Assembly (NCBI GenBank): GCA_023374025.1
Contig: SIJG01000004.1
Coordinates: 2,291,226-2,355,225 of the forward strand
DNA from: Heterodera schachtii
Lineage: Eukaryota > Nematoda > Chromadorea > Rhabditida > Heteroderidae
DNA: 64,000 bases
Direction of reading: 5' to 3'
A program made the position numbers and the translations under genes. Shown in pieces: positions 45,660 to 59,194 of this stretch. Each line of letters opens with the position of its first letter. Positions within the stretch are counted from its first letter, which is position 1. Under the pieces are notes generated by a model. That model made no database searches. It had not been told where the DNA came from and was given only the letters and a program-made list of their open reading frames with translations.

Positions 45660-48487
45660 TTACGTTTCTGCCCGGCACTGTCTTTTGGTCAGCGGAATGC
45701 CATTGTCGGCCGATTCGGTCGGCATTTGGGCAGCCGATCGCTTTTGACCAACCAAAACGGACGAAGTCGGCGACACGGAGGAAGAGAGATGATGATGATG
45801 ATGATGAAGATGGATGTAGGGAGGGGGCTGGGGAGGAAGTGGAAGAAGGGACACACCTGAAATGAAAAACAGAATGGAGGAGAGAGGGAGAAGATAGAAA
45901 GGGAGGGAGAGAGAGAGAGAGAAAAGAGTAAGGGAGAAGAGAAAGGGAGAGGGAGAGAGGAAAAAGAAAAGAGTAGGAAAGGAAAAGAGGGAAAAGAAAG
46001 ACAAGTCAATTCTGCTCTCACTGCTCACTTCATTTCACACAGTTCAATTAACTCAAAAATGTTTTTCACGCTTACTTTTTGATGCGATTTGCGCTCGCTT
46101 CGTGTGAATGTGTTGACAAGCGAAGGGGGGGGGGGGAGAAGAAGCGGACCCACCCACGGGCGACCATTGTCGGCTGATCGGCGTCGTGTTTATGAACCGC
46201 CGATCCGCTGATCAGCAACATCCGTCACCCGTCCCCCCCCCCCCCCCCCCCTCTCACAGCACCTGCATTTTGTCATCATTTGTGTGTGTGTTCCCCGTTA
46301 AACACTTTACACATAAAACGATGGGACGACGAAAGGAAAGAGTGGTCGGCGGAGGACGGACGGACCATTCGATCAGTCATCAGTCAATTCAGTGACTCCA
46401 CGGGGACATTAATTACTCACTAATTGGCGATTGAGTGGATTATTGTGTGGTTGTAGTGAACGAGCAGAGACACAGAACAGAAAAAGGAAAGACAGAAGCA
46501 ATGGCGTAATCAGCAGAGGAAGAAAAAAATTAATGAAAACAAAAAATGCCAAATTTAGAAGGAATGCCATGGCGTTAATCCAAAATCACCCAATTTTCCT
46601 GCCCCACTAAATCCCTTCGTCAAATTATCCCCCGTCTTTTCTCCAAATCTTTGAATCGGATTAGTGCATTTGCGCTCAATTTAGCATGCCCAATGATCAG
46701 CCCCCTCCGTTTCCTTTCTTTCTTTGCTCTTTCAACTCAACGCCTTCAGCAATCGACAATTATTGGACGGTGTCGGCGAGCATCTTTGATCAACGCTAAC
46801 ACGAGGCGATGGGATAATCGAATTAACGCCGGAGGGTGGGGAAGAGAGGAAGATAATGCACACGCAAAAGGACGGATGGGATGGAATGATCAGCAGAGAG
46901 AGAGAGTGAGAGGGGAGGGGGGGAGGAGAGAGAGAGAGAGGGAGAGAGAGATAGATGGAGAGAGAGAGGAGAGAGAGAGATGGAGAGAGGAATGACAAAA
47001 ATGCGCGAATGGGTGGGGGTGGGGGCGATAAAGGACTTGTCAGTCAGCAAATGGATTATCAGTCAACCAACAGCATTTGATCACCCCCCCCCTACTAATT
47101 ACCCCCCCCCCCACCCACCGTCGTTTCTCTCCCTCTTCTGTTGGCGTTTTTCTTCCGGTCCGTCTTCCTTTTCCCTCTGATGATGTTCCTCTGCAGTTGC
47201 TGCTCCGTCCATTTGCTTCTGTTCCCCCGCCGTTCCTCCCATTTGCTGATTTTGTGCCGCGAATTGTTGTGCCAAAAACATTGCGGCGATCATCGGATTG
47301 GCAGCGGTCATCAGAGATCGCTGGTGGTTGAGCTGATTTTGGTGTTGTAAGGCGAACAGAAAATTTTGGCGCGCATTGGGAAAATCTGTGAAAAAGGGAA
47401 AAGTCAAAGAGAGAATTGGCGAAGTTAATCGGAGAACAACCGACCTGCAGGGGGAAAGGGCAGAAGCATGGGGTGGGGCACCGCGGGAGAGCCGAGCAGA
47501 AAGTCGAGCGGAGGAGGGACCGCGTGGGGCAGCGGGTGGGGCGACCGCGACGCAAGGACGCGGACCGCGCAATGGTCGCCCGGACCGCTGCGAGGCGACT
47601 CCGCTCGCTGTTCGTGCTGATTCTGTTCGCATTTGTGCCCGAGTTGTGCTTCTTGCTGTTCCGTCTTGGCCTCCTGCTTAACCTTCAAATTGGGATGCGT
47701 TTCTTCCCATTTTTGGTTCCTTTCCCCCTTTTCCCCCCCCCCTTTCCACCTTTGTCCCTCCGCCGTCCCTTTCTCCCTCAAAGTTCTGTTGGCGTTTTGT
47801 GCTGCTGCTGTGCTTCATCTCGTCCTGCTCATTTGGCTCCTCCTTGTGCCGTTTCTGTTTGTCATTGTGTTGTCTCTCCCATTGTGTCTCCTCCCCCAAA
47901 GTGTCCGCAATTGACCAAATTGCCCTCCTCGGCCTTTGCTGTGGTGCCATCGTCTCCCCCCTGGTGCCGTTCTGCTCCTCTTCCTCCTCCTCCTCGTCCT
48001 CCAATTCGGGGCTCGATGGTCCCTCCGCTCCGTTTCTCGTTGTGTTTTGTTCCGTCGCCGCCTCCGCCCCTTCGTCCATCTCAAAAAAGTCGTCCTCGTC
48101 GTTTGGTCGGTTGCGAGGTGACCACGTCATTTTGTTTTCTTTTTTCAATCGTCGGCGGGCATTGGCAAACCAAGTGGACACCTAAGGGAGGGGGGGGGGG
48201 CAATTTGTGAAAAAATAATCAAAGGGAATGAATGAGGGGAAATTACGGCAAATTGCAAATGCCTCAATTTTTGTATAAAATTCTCTTTTGTCGGCGCAAA
48301 GTGCGAAATTTGTTTTTAAATTTACCCTTCCGACAAAGAAGGGGCGATTTATTAGTGCTTTTGTCTAAAACACTTAGTCAAAGTCAAATTACCCCTTCAA
48401 CATCTGTCAACTTCATTCACTAATTGCCTCATTTTAAACAGAGAAAAAAGAAGCGGCGATATCAAAGGGAAAAGTGGGGGAAAATGA

Positions 48488-48533
<46 letters not shown>

Positions 48534-50119
48534 GGAGGGGGGGGGGGAATTGGGAAGTTGGCATTGTAACCGAAGAACTCCTGCGACCCCTTAAAAAGTT
48601 CACAGAAAATAAGGAAACAACGATGAGAAACGGATGGGATTTCGCTTGGTTTTCAACAAATGCGTTGACCAATTGTTCGTCGCCCTCCCTCTCACTCTTT
48701 CGCTCCTCTCTCTCTCTCCCTCTCTTTCTCACTCTCCGTTTCCCTCTCTCTCTCCCTCTCCTCTCCCCCATTATGTCCCCCCCCCCCTATCGTTTGGCCA
48801 TGCCCTTGCTCCTTTGCCTGTGTCATTGACATGTTGGTGATCATGGCCAGAAAGGTCTTCTCCGCCTTCGTCGGGTACGGGTTCTTCCGATGGCTGTTCA
48901 GCCATTGCTTCAAAGGCGCAGTCACTTCCCGCGTCGCATTTTTTCTTCGAGCTTCCGCAGGCACCATATAGTTAGCCAGCATAGCAGGGTCCAATGGGAA
49001 AGGGAAAGCGCCTGGAGGGATTCCCGAAAGCATTCCGCTGGTGCCGTTGCTCGCAGTGCCATTGTTGGAATTTGTTGCGCCGTTGGTGGGTTGGTTTTGA
49101 TTGTGGGGTTGTTGAGTGATAGAGAACAGCATTTCCTAATTTGTGAGTAAGGGTGGGGGACGCTTAATGGCAAACACTTAGCACTCACTGGCGGGGGAGG
49201 GACGAAAGGCGCATTGGCAACGCCCCCGGCGAAGAACGGACCCAACACGCCAGGAGGAGCGATGGCGAGCAGGGCATTGAAATCTGAGCAAGAAAACGCA
49301 CAAAAATAGCAGTGCGTGGAAAGTGAAGTCACCTGGTGGTGGCGGATGTGCCGAGTTAAAAAAGGGACCCGCCGTTGCGAATTGCGCACCGTTTGGGAGA
49401 AATGACGACACCGGAGGACGAGGAGGAGGAGGAGGGGGAGGAGGAGGGCCGGGGGGGAGCGAAGCACCGCGTTGTTGTTGCTGATTGTGGTGGGAGGCAG
49501 CAAATGAAGCCATCAACTGGGAGAGAGGGTCCATGGGGGCACAGAGGGGGGAAGAGGAGGCGGAAGAGCACGGCACAGCCGCGGGGAGGGAGGGCATCAT
49601 CTGATCAACAGCAGGAGGAGAAAGTAAATGAGGAGGAAAAGCAAGGGAAAATGGAAATGGAAGAGGAATGAATGATTTGGTAAAAGAATGGATGCAAAAT
49701 ACCAAACATGGGCTGACCAATGGTCCCCTTTTGCTGTCCAATGATTAATCCCAATTTGGATGGTCATTTGGTGTTAATTAATCCGATTGCCCATCTTAAC
49801 AGTTCCCTGCCGTCCTCACCTTCTCCCGCGTCTTCCCCTGCTGTTGCTGTTCCGTGTTCGTCTCCCGCTCCCTTTTTATGTCGGCATTTTCCTTTTGCTC
49901 TTTTGGTCTGCCGATCAATTGAATTGCCTTACGAAATGAATTTTTAAATTGTTGTTGGTGCTTCTGATTTTGTTGCTGATCATTCCCAGCGATTGGAGAC
50001 GAAGAAGGCGAAGAAGAGGGGGGAGAAGAAGCGAAGGGCGGAGGAGGAGGGGCGAAAGGGGGCGACGCGGAGGCATTGGCCAAATCGGCGGCGGAAAAGG
50101 CGGAAAACGCGCCACTCAT
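45660..50119 (-). CDS. irx-1: Iroquois-class TALE homeobox transcription factor
   Basis: Developmental transcription factor. The homeodomain reads [20 protein letters not shown], then [20 protein letters not shown] and SMTQ, followed in the next exon by [20 protein letters not shown]. This includes the three-residue loop extension of TALE domains and the RRKNATRE and [14 protein letters not shown] signatures of Iroquois. An acidic region follows ([13 protein letters not shown], then a poly-Glu run). The proposed start, 50117-50119, gives [20 protein letters not shown], with a donor at 49818-49819 joining an exon near 49604 that begins [11 protein letters not shown]-terminal exons are rich in Pro, Gln and Asn. 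C-terminal exons include [19 protein letters not shown] (about 47240-47300) and a last exon with a short His run, ending KRQCRAET at 45660. The intron within the homeodomain starts with GC, not GT. Exons between 47.1 and 47.8 kb are less certain. Confidence 0.9.
48494..48547. repeat. (GA)n followed by poly-G, in the Iroquois homeodomain intron
   Basis: About 15 GA dinucleotides run directly into a G-rich run with a single A interruption. It is inside the 636-bp intron 48182-48817. A further CT-rich tract covers 48680-48790. Confidence 0.85.
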
Positions 50120-52017
50120 CGGAGAATGGGAGGAAAAGCAATCTGAGGAAAGGGGGGAGGGAGCAATGATTGGCAAAGGAATTATAAGCAAAATGAAAAT
50201 GGACAAAGGAAGGGAAGGGAATGAAAATGTAAAAGCAATGGCACAAACGGACGGAAGGGCGGAGGGACGAGCGAAGAGACAAGCGACGAGCGATGAGCGA
50301 CGAGCGATGTGTGTGTTGGGGGTACCGTAGGGGGGGGGGGACGGGCGGAGCCAATTGCTACACGGGAGAATTTGTAGGAGAGTTGTCGGACATGGGCAGC
50401 GGGTGGGGGGGGGGGGGAGGGGGAGACCACGCCCATTCCCATTTTCACTCGCAACGGCGCACCCTCCGCACCGCTCGCTTCCCCCCCCCCCCCAGTCGCC
50501 CCCCCTTCCCCCTTTTCCCCCCTTTGCCCCCTTTTCTCTGCCATTTCCATCACTCCAAATACACCAAATGCTCTTTCAAAGAAAAGGATTGGTTGCATCG
50601 GTTTCCATTTCTTCTGACCAAAAGCCCTTTTTAAATGCGCTGAATTTCCCCGGGCGTTTTGGGCGATGAAACGGACTCGGAAATTTCGCCCAGTGAGTGA
50701 ATTGAATGGATGTTTGTTTTGCCCGCAAATGTCCTCAATTTGAACAATGTGTTGCTTTCAGACAATACGTCTCCCTTCGTCACCCCACAATTTCTCCGTA
50801 TCATTTTTTGTGTTTTTATTATTCACCACGGGAAAGTGCCGGAGGCGATTATTCGTCGCCCCTTTTCCTTCCTTTGTCCCCCTTCCCCTCCCCTTCTTCC
50901 CTTTCCTCCGTCATCTTCATCATTTTATCATCCATCCATTCCTTCACACGACACCAAAATGACCGATTGCGCGAGAAGTAAAGGAATTAGGAGGAGTTGG
51001 TGAATGAATAGTGAATGGTGTTGGTTTGGTGTTGGTTGGGTATGTTGGGCGTGTTTGGACGATTCAGTTGGGGGGGGGGGACGGAGGAGGGTGTGGGGGA
51101 ATGGGGGGGGGGGAGCGATGGTTTGGCGGTGGCCATGTCCAAACTGTGAATAAATTGGGCACCAATTGAGTTGAAAATGCGAGGGTTTTTTGGTAAAGGA
51201 AATGAGGTACAAAAATATAGAAAAGAAAAGAAGAAAAAGAAGGAAGAGGAGGAAAAAGGTAAAAGAAAAGAAAAAGGGACAAGAAAATGCCAACAATTAA
51301 AAGGAAAAGAAAGTGCCAAAGTTCGGCAAAGATTGTAAGATACGAAGGTTTGGCCTTGAATTGCGGAATTTTGTTGTGAGTCCATCCGAGAATTGAGGTG
51401 AGAAGAAGGCCAATAAATTATCACCAATTGCTCAAACATTCGCAAATTATCAAATCACCGGCCAATTAATTCTTTGTTTGCGGAGTCATTTTTTGGGCGT
51501 TTTAATGGCCAAACGAAATTTGGTCGACTGACAAAAATAATCCGATGGACAAAATAATCACAATGAAAAGGAAGAAAATGCATTTGTTGCTACATAATAA
51601 TCAGAATCAATTACACGCACAGTCAAGTTCATTTGTTTGTTCGTTTCTGCTGTTTGTGTCTTTGGGGGAATGATTTTGTGATTTGACGAAGGACGCGACG
51701 AAAGAAACGGGGGGAAATGGTGATAAATTATGTGAGTCGGGGGGGGGGGAAGAAGACGGGGGCAATTGGTTTGATCATACCCTCGGGGCACAAAATGGAG
51801 AAGGAACGACAAAACGACACCCCGGGGGGAAGGGGGGAGGGACCACCCACCGTTTAAATGATTAAATTGAACCATTTGGTGATTCCTTATGTTATGTTAT
51901 TAACAAATGAAACGAAGGGAAGGTAAGCAGCGGAAGAAGCGGACAATCAGCAAAAGTAAGTGGAAAGGAGAAGGGGCGGCGGTGACTGCGATGATCACTC
52001 ATAGCCAAAGAAAGACA

Positions 52018-52170
52018 GACCCTCCCCCCTTTCTGATCATTATACCCTCCCCCCCCCTTTCTGATCATTATACCCTCCCCCCCCCTTTCTGATCATTATA
52101 CCCTCCCCCCCCTTTCTGATCATTATACCCTCCCACCACCCCTCCCTCGTTCTGTCCGATCATTATACCC
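52018..52170 (+). repeat. tandem repeat of about 27 bp, five copies, with poly-C and TGATCATTATACCC
   Basis: Each unit is CTTTCTGATCATTATACCCT followed by a C run of variable length. The first four copies are nearly identical except for C-run length; the fifth is diverged (TCTGTCCGATCATTATACCC). Confidence 0.88.
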
Positions 52171-53886
52171 CTCTTTTCCGCTCTTTCCCTCCCCCCAATT
52201 TCCCCCCCCCCCTCATCCAACCAACTAAATCGCCATAAACATAAACTCCCTCCTCACTCAATGTATTCAGAGCCATCAACTTGCTCAAAAGATGAGCAAT
52301 CGTCAAGATGAAGGAATTGCGGCAATAAAAATATGGAGGGGATGAGAAATGAGAAATGGGAGAGGGGAGGGGGAGGGGAGGGGGGGAGGGGGAAGGGGGA
52401 TTGTGAGGGAAGAAATGTGCAAAATTGGAAAATTGGACAGTTAAGCCAATATGCTGTTTAAATTTTGACGAAAAGTGAGAAAATATTTTTGGTGGTTCCC
52501 TTTGGAGCGGGTTAATGTGCGTTAAGTGCCTTATTATGCTAATGGGTCGCCGGACGGAAGCCCTTTTTATGTAAAAGATGAAAAGGAAATATTTGGACAA
52601 AAAGATTGAATTTGTAAAAAGAATTTTTAAAACATAAAATTTTAAAAGCAATAAAAAATAACAAAACAGAATAAAAATAGAAAATAAAAGTAATTTCATT
52701 AAAATCAAATCGACGATAGGCATTAAAGTGCCCCAATTATGGCAAAAACTCAACAAATTTAATCGGAGCAATGATTTAAATTTTTGCAAGTTTCAATGAA
52801 AACCATGACTGCTAAGGTTGGAGATGTTTGAGAAAAGATTTGAGAACAAAAGTAGTCAAAAATGAGAAAAAATTATAAAAGAAAATTAATTCCCGCACGC
52901 ATTTAAAACAAAACAAAACAAAAAAACAATGGCACTTTTTGCGCCTCCTCCGTTTTACCCCCCCCCCCCCCGCCCCATCCGTCGGATTTTGCGTTTACCC
53001 ACCCCAACTCAAAACCGACGTCTTTCTCATTTCATCTTTCCCAATCATCGGATCCTCCCTCATCCCTCTTTATCCACTACATCCAATAAATCTCGATGAA
53101 TACATTCTTCGAGGTGTAAATTCTCCCGGGGATTGGCCCGGGGACTGACCCATCAATCCGACACCTTTGCAGCAGCAGAGGAAAGAGGGGGAACATCTGT
53201 CGGCGATGGGAAGGTGAGCAGGGGGGGGGGGCATCTGTTGTTGTCACCGAAAGCGATGAATTTGAAAGGGATGAGCAAAAAGGGGGGGGGGAGAGGAGGG
53301 GGACAGAGGGGAGCATCATCCCTTCCTCCCCTTGGCCTTCCCTCCTTCCCACCTCGTCCCTTCGTCCCTTCCGTCCCTTTGGCCCATTGGTCCGTGGGCA
53401 TTTCGCCGTGCGACTGACCGACCAGCCAATTGATCATCGTGGAACAAAAGTGGCCAATTGGCGCAAAAAGAAGGTTTTTAGCTATCCATCAGCGCATTAA
53501 TCTCAGTTCTTTCCGATGGCACGGAAATGGAGGAAAATTTGGGGGGTTTGAGACAAAAATGGATGATTGAGTGCCTTCCCCTCCCCTCCCTTCCCAACAA
53601 TTCGTCGTCCTTCGCCGTCCTCACCCGCGCGCAACAACAACATTTGCCCCTCGGGGCGCCACTCCGCCCCATCGCCAACCATCATCATCATCATCATTTC
53701 ATCATCACCCCTCCATTCTTCCCTTGTCCCCATCGCTTCTTCACCCATCCCTCATCTTCATCACTTATTCATCTGCCAGCCTCCAACTTAAGAAAACTTT
53801 GGGCAAATGCCCTTGAGCATTGTCTCTGTTTTATCTGATCGACGATCAGCCAATTGAGTCCCCTCCCTCCCCCCTCCCTCACTCTC

Positions 53887-53912
53887 GATCATTCATTCAT
53901 TCATTCATTCAT
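53887..53912. repeat. (CATT)n microsatellite
   Basis: About six CATT units in a CT-rich intergenic stretch. Confidence 0.85.
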
Positions 53913-54079
53913 CCCTCCCCCTTCCCTCCCCCTCATTAATTGCGTTTAGCAACGTTTTATGGACGCCCAGAATTAATTATTGGATAATCAGAAGTGATTT
54001 AATCTAAGTGCATCTCAACCAATTTTTATTTTTTATGAAATTTAGGGAGAAAATTGAAAGAGAGAAAAAAGGGAGAAAA

Positions 54080-54086
54080 CAGAGAT

Positions 54087-54121
<35 letters not shown>

Positions 54122-54123
54122 TG
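54080..54123. repeat. (GA)n microsatellite
   Basis: Mostly perfect GA dinucleotides with a few AA/TA interruptions; purine-rich sequence continues on both sides. Confidence 0.85.
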
Positions 54124-55547
54124 TAGTAAGAGAAGAGAGAAAGAGAGTGAATTGAATTGAAATGACTGAAATGAATTTGAAGAGTCGAAACATTGAGGAC
54201 GGTTAATATTTTGGCAATATTCGCCTTCTTTTTTGCACAAAAGTGAATGAAAGGACGGAGATCGAGCAGAAAATGGGCGAGGAAAAGCATAGGGAGGAGA
54301 AGCATAAGGGGGGGGAGGGACGGGGGACAGGTGTTTGGCTGATAAATGAGCAAACACAAAACAAGGGAAGGATTGTCGGCAAAATGACGAAGATGGGCAA
54401 GGAAGCAATTGACGGCGGGAATGACTGAGCAAGGGGCGGGGCATACTGTACAAAAGAATTAGCCGGGGGGGGGGGGGACACGAAAAGCGAAGGCAAACAC
54501 TGACAAAGGGACGGAAAGCGGGTCGATGCGATGGCAAAACCGCGCCTTTGGCTGCCCATCGCTTCAACATCAATCCGACTCATTTAGCCTTATTTGCCTA
54601 ACTGTTCTTACAACAAGTGGCTTATCCATTCTAATTAATTTGGCAATTCATTTAGCGTCCCAATTTCAAATTGTTTTATTGAGAATTCTTCCAAAAATGA
54701 ATCTTGGAAATGTAATAGGGAAAAAGGTTGAAAAAACTTGGCAATTTTTGCAGAGGCGGGAAAAGAATGTCAATTTTGAATCTGCTCAATTCCCTGCCCC
54801 TTGTCCTTTACCCACCCTCAAAGTCCGAATGTTCAACAACTGTTCATCAGCCCAACACAGCCCATTTCCGTCAACACGTGTCCGCGTCTACTGACAACTT
54901 CATTCGTGCACTTTTTAGGTGTACGGTAATCCTCAAAAGTGGCCAAATGTCGCCGGAGGGAGGGGAGAGACAGAGAGGAGAGGGACGGAGGGGGAGGACC
55001 AGCAGATGGCAAGCAAAGGGTGGAGAAGATGAGGCGATAATTGTGTAGCTGGATATGACAAAGATGTGATGATGAACAGAAGGAAGGATCATCGATGAGT
55101 GCTTGTGGCTCCTTCCCCCCCCCCCTTTTTTTTGCCCCCCCCCCCCCTCTCCCACCCTTTTTGGTCTCTTTCCCCCCCCCCCCCCCCTCCCAACCTTTTT
55201 GTTCCAAACTGACCTATTCTTTCGTGCATTTTTAAAAATACATCCATCCCTTCAATTTTCGTTTACTTTTCTCCCCCGCTCCTCTCGCCCATTTATCCCA
55301 TTTTTGCGCGTTAGAATATCCCATTTGGGGTGCCGCCATGGCGAAGATAATTATGCGGCGAACAAGAGAAGTGAGAGGATAATGAGTTGAATTTGGGGGT
55401 GGGGGAGGAGGGAGAGAAGACAATACGCGAAAGGTGAAAAGGGACAGAGGCTAATATTGAACTCGGATTTGGAAGTAAAAAGGACAGATCCGATGAATGG
55501 GAGGAAAAGAGTAAAGAAAGGGGAGGGAGGAGAGAAAAAAAAGAAGA

Positions 55548-55711
<164 letters not shown>

Positions 55712-56170
55712 GATAAGGAGAGAGAGGGAGTGAGGAAGGGGGGGGGGGAACTGAAGGGTTTGTGAATATTTTCGGATAGACAATGCCATTCGTCCGTTAT
55801 TTCCCTGCTGATCGGTCCCTTCCCATAAATATTTTGTTTTTAATGAGTTAGTGTTTAATGAGAAGTGAGTGAACTTATGATACGAAAGGGAGAGGAAGTG
55901 AAGCAAAGTGAGTGAGTGGCGTTTTGTCTGTCCTTCGCCAACATTACAACTCCCCGCCCAATTTGGGCATTTATTGGTGTAAAGCAACGAATGGCGGAGG
56001 GGGGGGGGATAAATCATCGGAAAACCGACCGATCGAATTGGGGGGGGAGGGAATTGCTGATCTAATCTCATCCCGCGCAGACGAACCAAAATGTGGTTGG
56101 AGCACAATTTGTCATCTCATCACAACAAACAAACGAAACGATCAAATGGCCAAAAATGGCAAAAGTGCAA

Positions 56171-56599
56171 ATTCAGCAGAAGGGGGGGGGGGGAAACGGA
56201 GGAGGAGATAAACACCAATTAATGGAGGAATTGGTCAATAAACAAAATGAATTGTTGAGACAAAGGGAATTTAATGGCTCAATGAAATGGGAAACTAAAC
56301 GAAACGAAGCGATCGGATCGATGGAAAGAATGGCGAACGAAGCGCAAAACAAATCGAAAAAGCGAAGGAAGGCACAATTGGCAAGACTGGAGGCCGAGCT
56401 TGCCGTTGGCACTCCGTTTCATTTCTGTGTTTATCACAAACACTTTGGCAATTTCCCATTTCATCCATTTCACCCCCCCCCCCCACAAAATGCCATTCCG
56501 TCTTTAATTTCGTCGCTATTCCCACGGCCAATGTTTTGTTGGAATCGAAACCCATCCAAACTTTATGGCCTTTTCAGGATTAGACAAAAGGATGAGTGA
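56171..56599 (+). CDS. doubtful open frame with coiled-coil-like composition
   Basis: An open stretch reads MEELVNKQNELLRQREF, then MERMANEAQNKSKKRRKAQL and ARLEAEL, which resembles a short coiled coil rich in Glu, Lys, Gln and Arg. It continues into a Pro/Phe-rich stretch over a poly-C run and stops at 56599. No family is recognised, no clear splice signals were identified, and the purine-rich local composition could produce this by chance. Confidence 0.15.
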   Translation: MQQKGGGGNGGGDKHQLMEELVNKQNELLRQREFNGSMKWETKRNEAIGSMERMANEAQNKSKKRRKAQLARLEAELAVGTPFHFCVYHKHFGNFPFHPFHPPPPQNAIPSLISSLFPRPMFCWNRNPSKLYGLFRIRQKDE

Positions 56600-56751
56600 A
56601 GAAAGGGGAGGAAGAGACGGGCGAGGGGGATTGATCCCGGAGGGGTTGAAGAGTTGAAAAGTGGGACGGGGGATGGGGGAGGGGCGTGGGAAAGAGTGGA
56701 GTGGGAGAGAGAGAAAGGAAAAGGGAGGGGAGGAAAAAGATGAAAAGGAAG

Positions 56752-56759
56752 AGAGACAA

Positions 56760-56801
<42 letters not shown>
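56752..56801. repeat. (GA)n microsatellite
   Basis: GA dinucleotides within a longer purine-rich stretch (about 56590-56800). Confidence 0.85.
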
Positions 56802-56802
<1 letters not shown>

Positions 56803-59194
56803 ACCTGGGATGGCATTGCACTCCTTGGCATTTTTATGATTTACTTCCCCCCCCTTTTTGCAAATACTTGTCTCTTCCCGTTTAAAAGGATTTATTTTCT
56901 TTCACATTATCTGTTTGGGATATTCGAACCTATGAATGGATGGCATGAAGTCAATCTTAATCCTAATCCTCCAACTTTGCACTTGGACGAGTGGGGACAG
57001 CGGACGGAAGCGATGAATGGTGCGCGGGGGAGGGAGGGGGGAGTGTTGGGGTAAACGGATTAACGAGTGGAATATCCCCTGGAGGGTAATGTCACTGAAC
57101 AAACTCTCCCCCCCCCCAAATCCCTCATTCAATTCCTTCAAATCATTTTTCTGATTTTCTGTCTTTTCCTCCTTTCAATTTAAACGTTTGACGAAAAAAA
57201 GCAGAAAAGGAGGAAAGAATGGGAAAGGAATGAAAATGAACGGAAGAGGAAAAGACCGACAAAAGAAGAGGGGCAGCGGTTTGATTGTGCGGGGGGGGGG
57301 GGGCATTGGGGCGGATGACCCGCGTTTGTTTTCCCCGGGAGTGGGTTTCGATGACTGCCGGCATTCATCGGAACCTTTGACATTTTTTGGCTGAGTGAAT
57401 TGACTTTCTGTGCCGGTGGGGAATTGAGTCCTCATCTCCGCCCAATCGTCCTCCTTTGGCATCCAATTCACTCCTCATAATCATCATCATCGTTCTCCTC
57501 TCGTCAGCATTGGCATTCCCTCCCCCCCCCTTTCCGTCGGTGGCGGCATCCCTTCCATCCCCCTTTGCCCCCCCTCTGTTATCTCCTCCTCTCCCCCCCC
57601 CCCCCCAATTCTCGGGTCATTGACTTCGCCGTTGTCCATTGGCAAAATACTTTCTCAAAGGAATGATGAGTTTTGGCTGATGAATGTCAAAACATCTGCT
57701 ACTGTTTCAAGTTGGGCCTCGTCCGATTATCTACAGTTTTTCAATTTACTTTTTTGCACCTTCGAAAATCGCTCTTCAAGGCTTCGCCCACAGAATGCCC
57801 CTTTTTACCGTATGTCCACCCAAATCCCTCAAACATTTGCCGATCATTTTTGCGATCATTGCCGATTAACACATCGCTTCATTACTGCGATTTGCGTGAA
57901 TGACATTGAATGGGCGGGGGGGGGGGGGCGTCGGCCCATCCGTCCGACTGCCAATTCAATTTTGGCTTTTTGGCTTTGTTTGCGCACCTTCGGTCCGTCT
58001 CTCCTCCTGCCACTCTCTCCAATTTCCATTATCCCTCTTCCTCTTCTCCACCGCCCCTTTGCATTATTTTGCTGTCGGACGAATTGCACAAACATTGGAT
58101 TGGGCGGGCGAGGGGGGCGGGGGGGGGCATCCAAAGTGAGGGATTATTCATACGGTGGAAATTTTGGAGAGAAAATAGCGGCGAAGATGGAGAAGGAATG
58201 GGACGAGACAACGGAAGAATAGGGAAAATAAAACAATAAGAAAAGAAAAGGAAACGGGGAAAAGGAGAGAGAAAAGAGTGAATGGGTAAAGAAAGGAGTG
58301 AAGGAAAGGAGGAAAATGGGAAGAGAGAAGAAGAAAAGGGAGAGAGAACGAGCGAGAGAAATAGAGAGAAACAAAAAGAGAGAGGAAGAAGATGAAAGTG
58401 AAAAAGTAGAAAAGAGGAAAACATTCCTCTTCTCCTCCGCTTCTTGTCATTCGTTTCTTTTTCATTATTTTCTTGTTCTCCCTAAAGTACAAAATAAATG
58501 CCCAAAGGCGAATTTATTCATTTCAATTCAATTTCCGCTCGATTAGTGCCTACGGCATTTAATTAAGGATTTTGTCCTCTGTTTTCGGTCCAACAGATTT
58601 CACTCATTTTATTGCTTGGAAAATCCGCAGAGCAAAGTTTGGACAAAGGGAAGGAAAAAGAGGGGTTGGGGAGAAGCAGAATAATTCAAAATTGGAGAAA
58701 AAGAATGAAAAGATGGACATAATGTGGGAGGGAGAAGAATAATGAGAAAGAAAGGCATGGAAAAGGAGGAAAAGGAAGAGAAAAGAAACAGAAGGAAAAG
58801 GAAGAGAAAAGGGAAGAGAGAAAAGAAGAGGAGGAAAATAGAAGAGGAAAGGAAGAGAGAAAAGAAAGAGAGGAAGAAAAAGGAAAGGAAAGAAAACAGA
58901 ATCTTTCATAGGGAAAGAAAATGAATTGGTCCGGCATTGCTTCTGGTACGGTTGAAAAGCTCAAAAAGCATCAGAGAGGAAGAAATTGGAGAAGGCCAAC
59001 GAACAAAAGTCCCCTGGGGAAAAGGAGGGACGATTATGATAATAAGGCAAACGGAGAAGGGGGGGGGGGAGGAGCAGTTTAATTAAAATGGGGTGAAATG
59101 TGCGATTGTTGATATAAGAAGGAATATGTCCTTCGGGCATAAACAGACGTTTTGAGAATGGATAAAAGAAAGGGAGAGGGGACGAGAAAGAGAG

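Noticed and set aside
52163..52789. 208-codon minus-strand frame with hydrophobic stretches
   Set aside because: Runs through poly-C arrays and AT-rich DNA with no recognisable fold; hydrophobicity is explained by T-rich composition.
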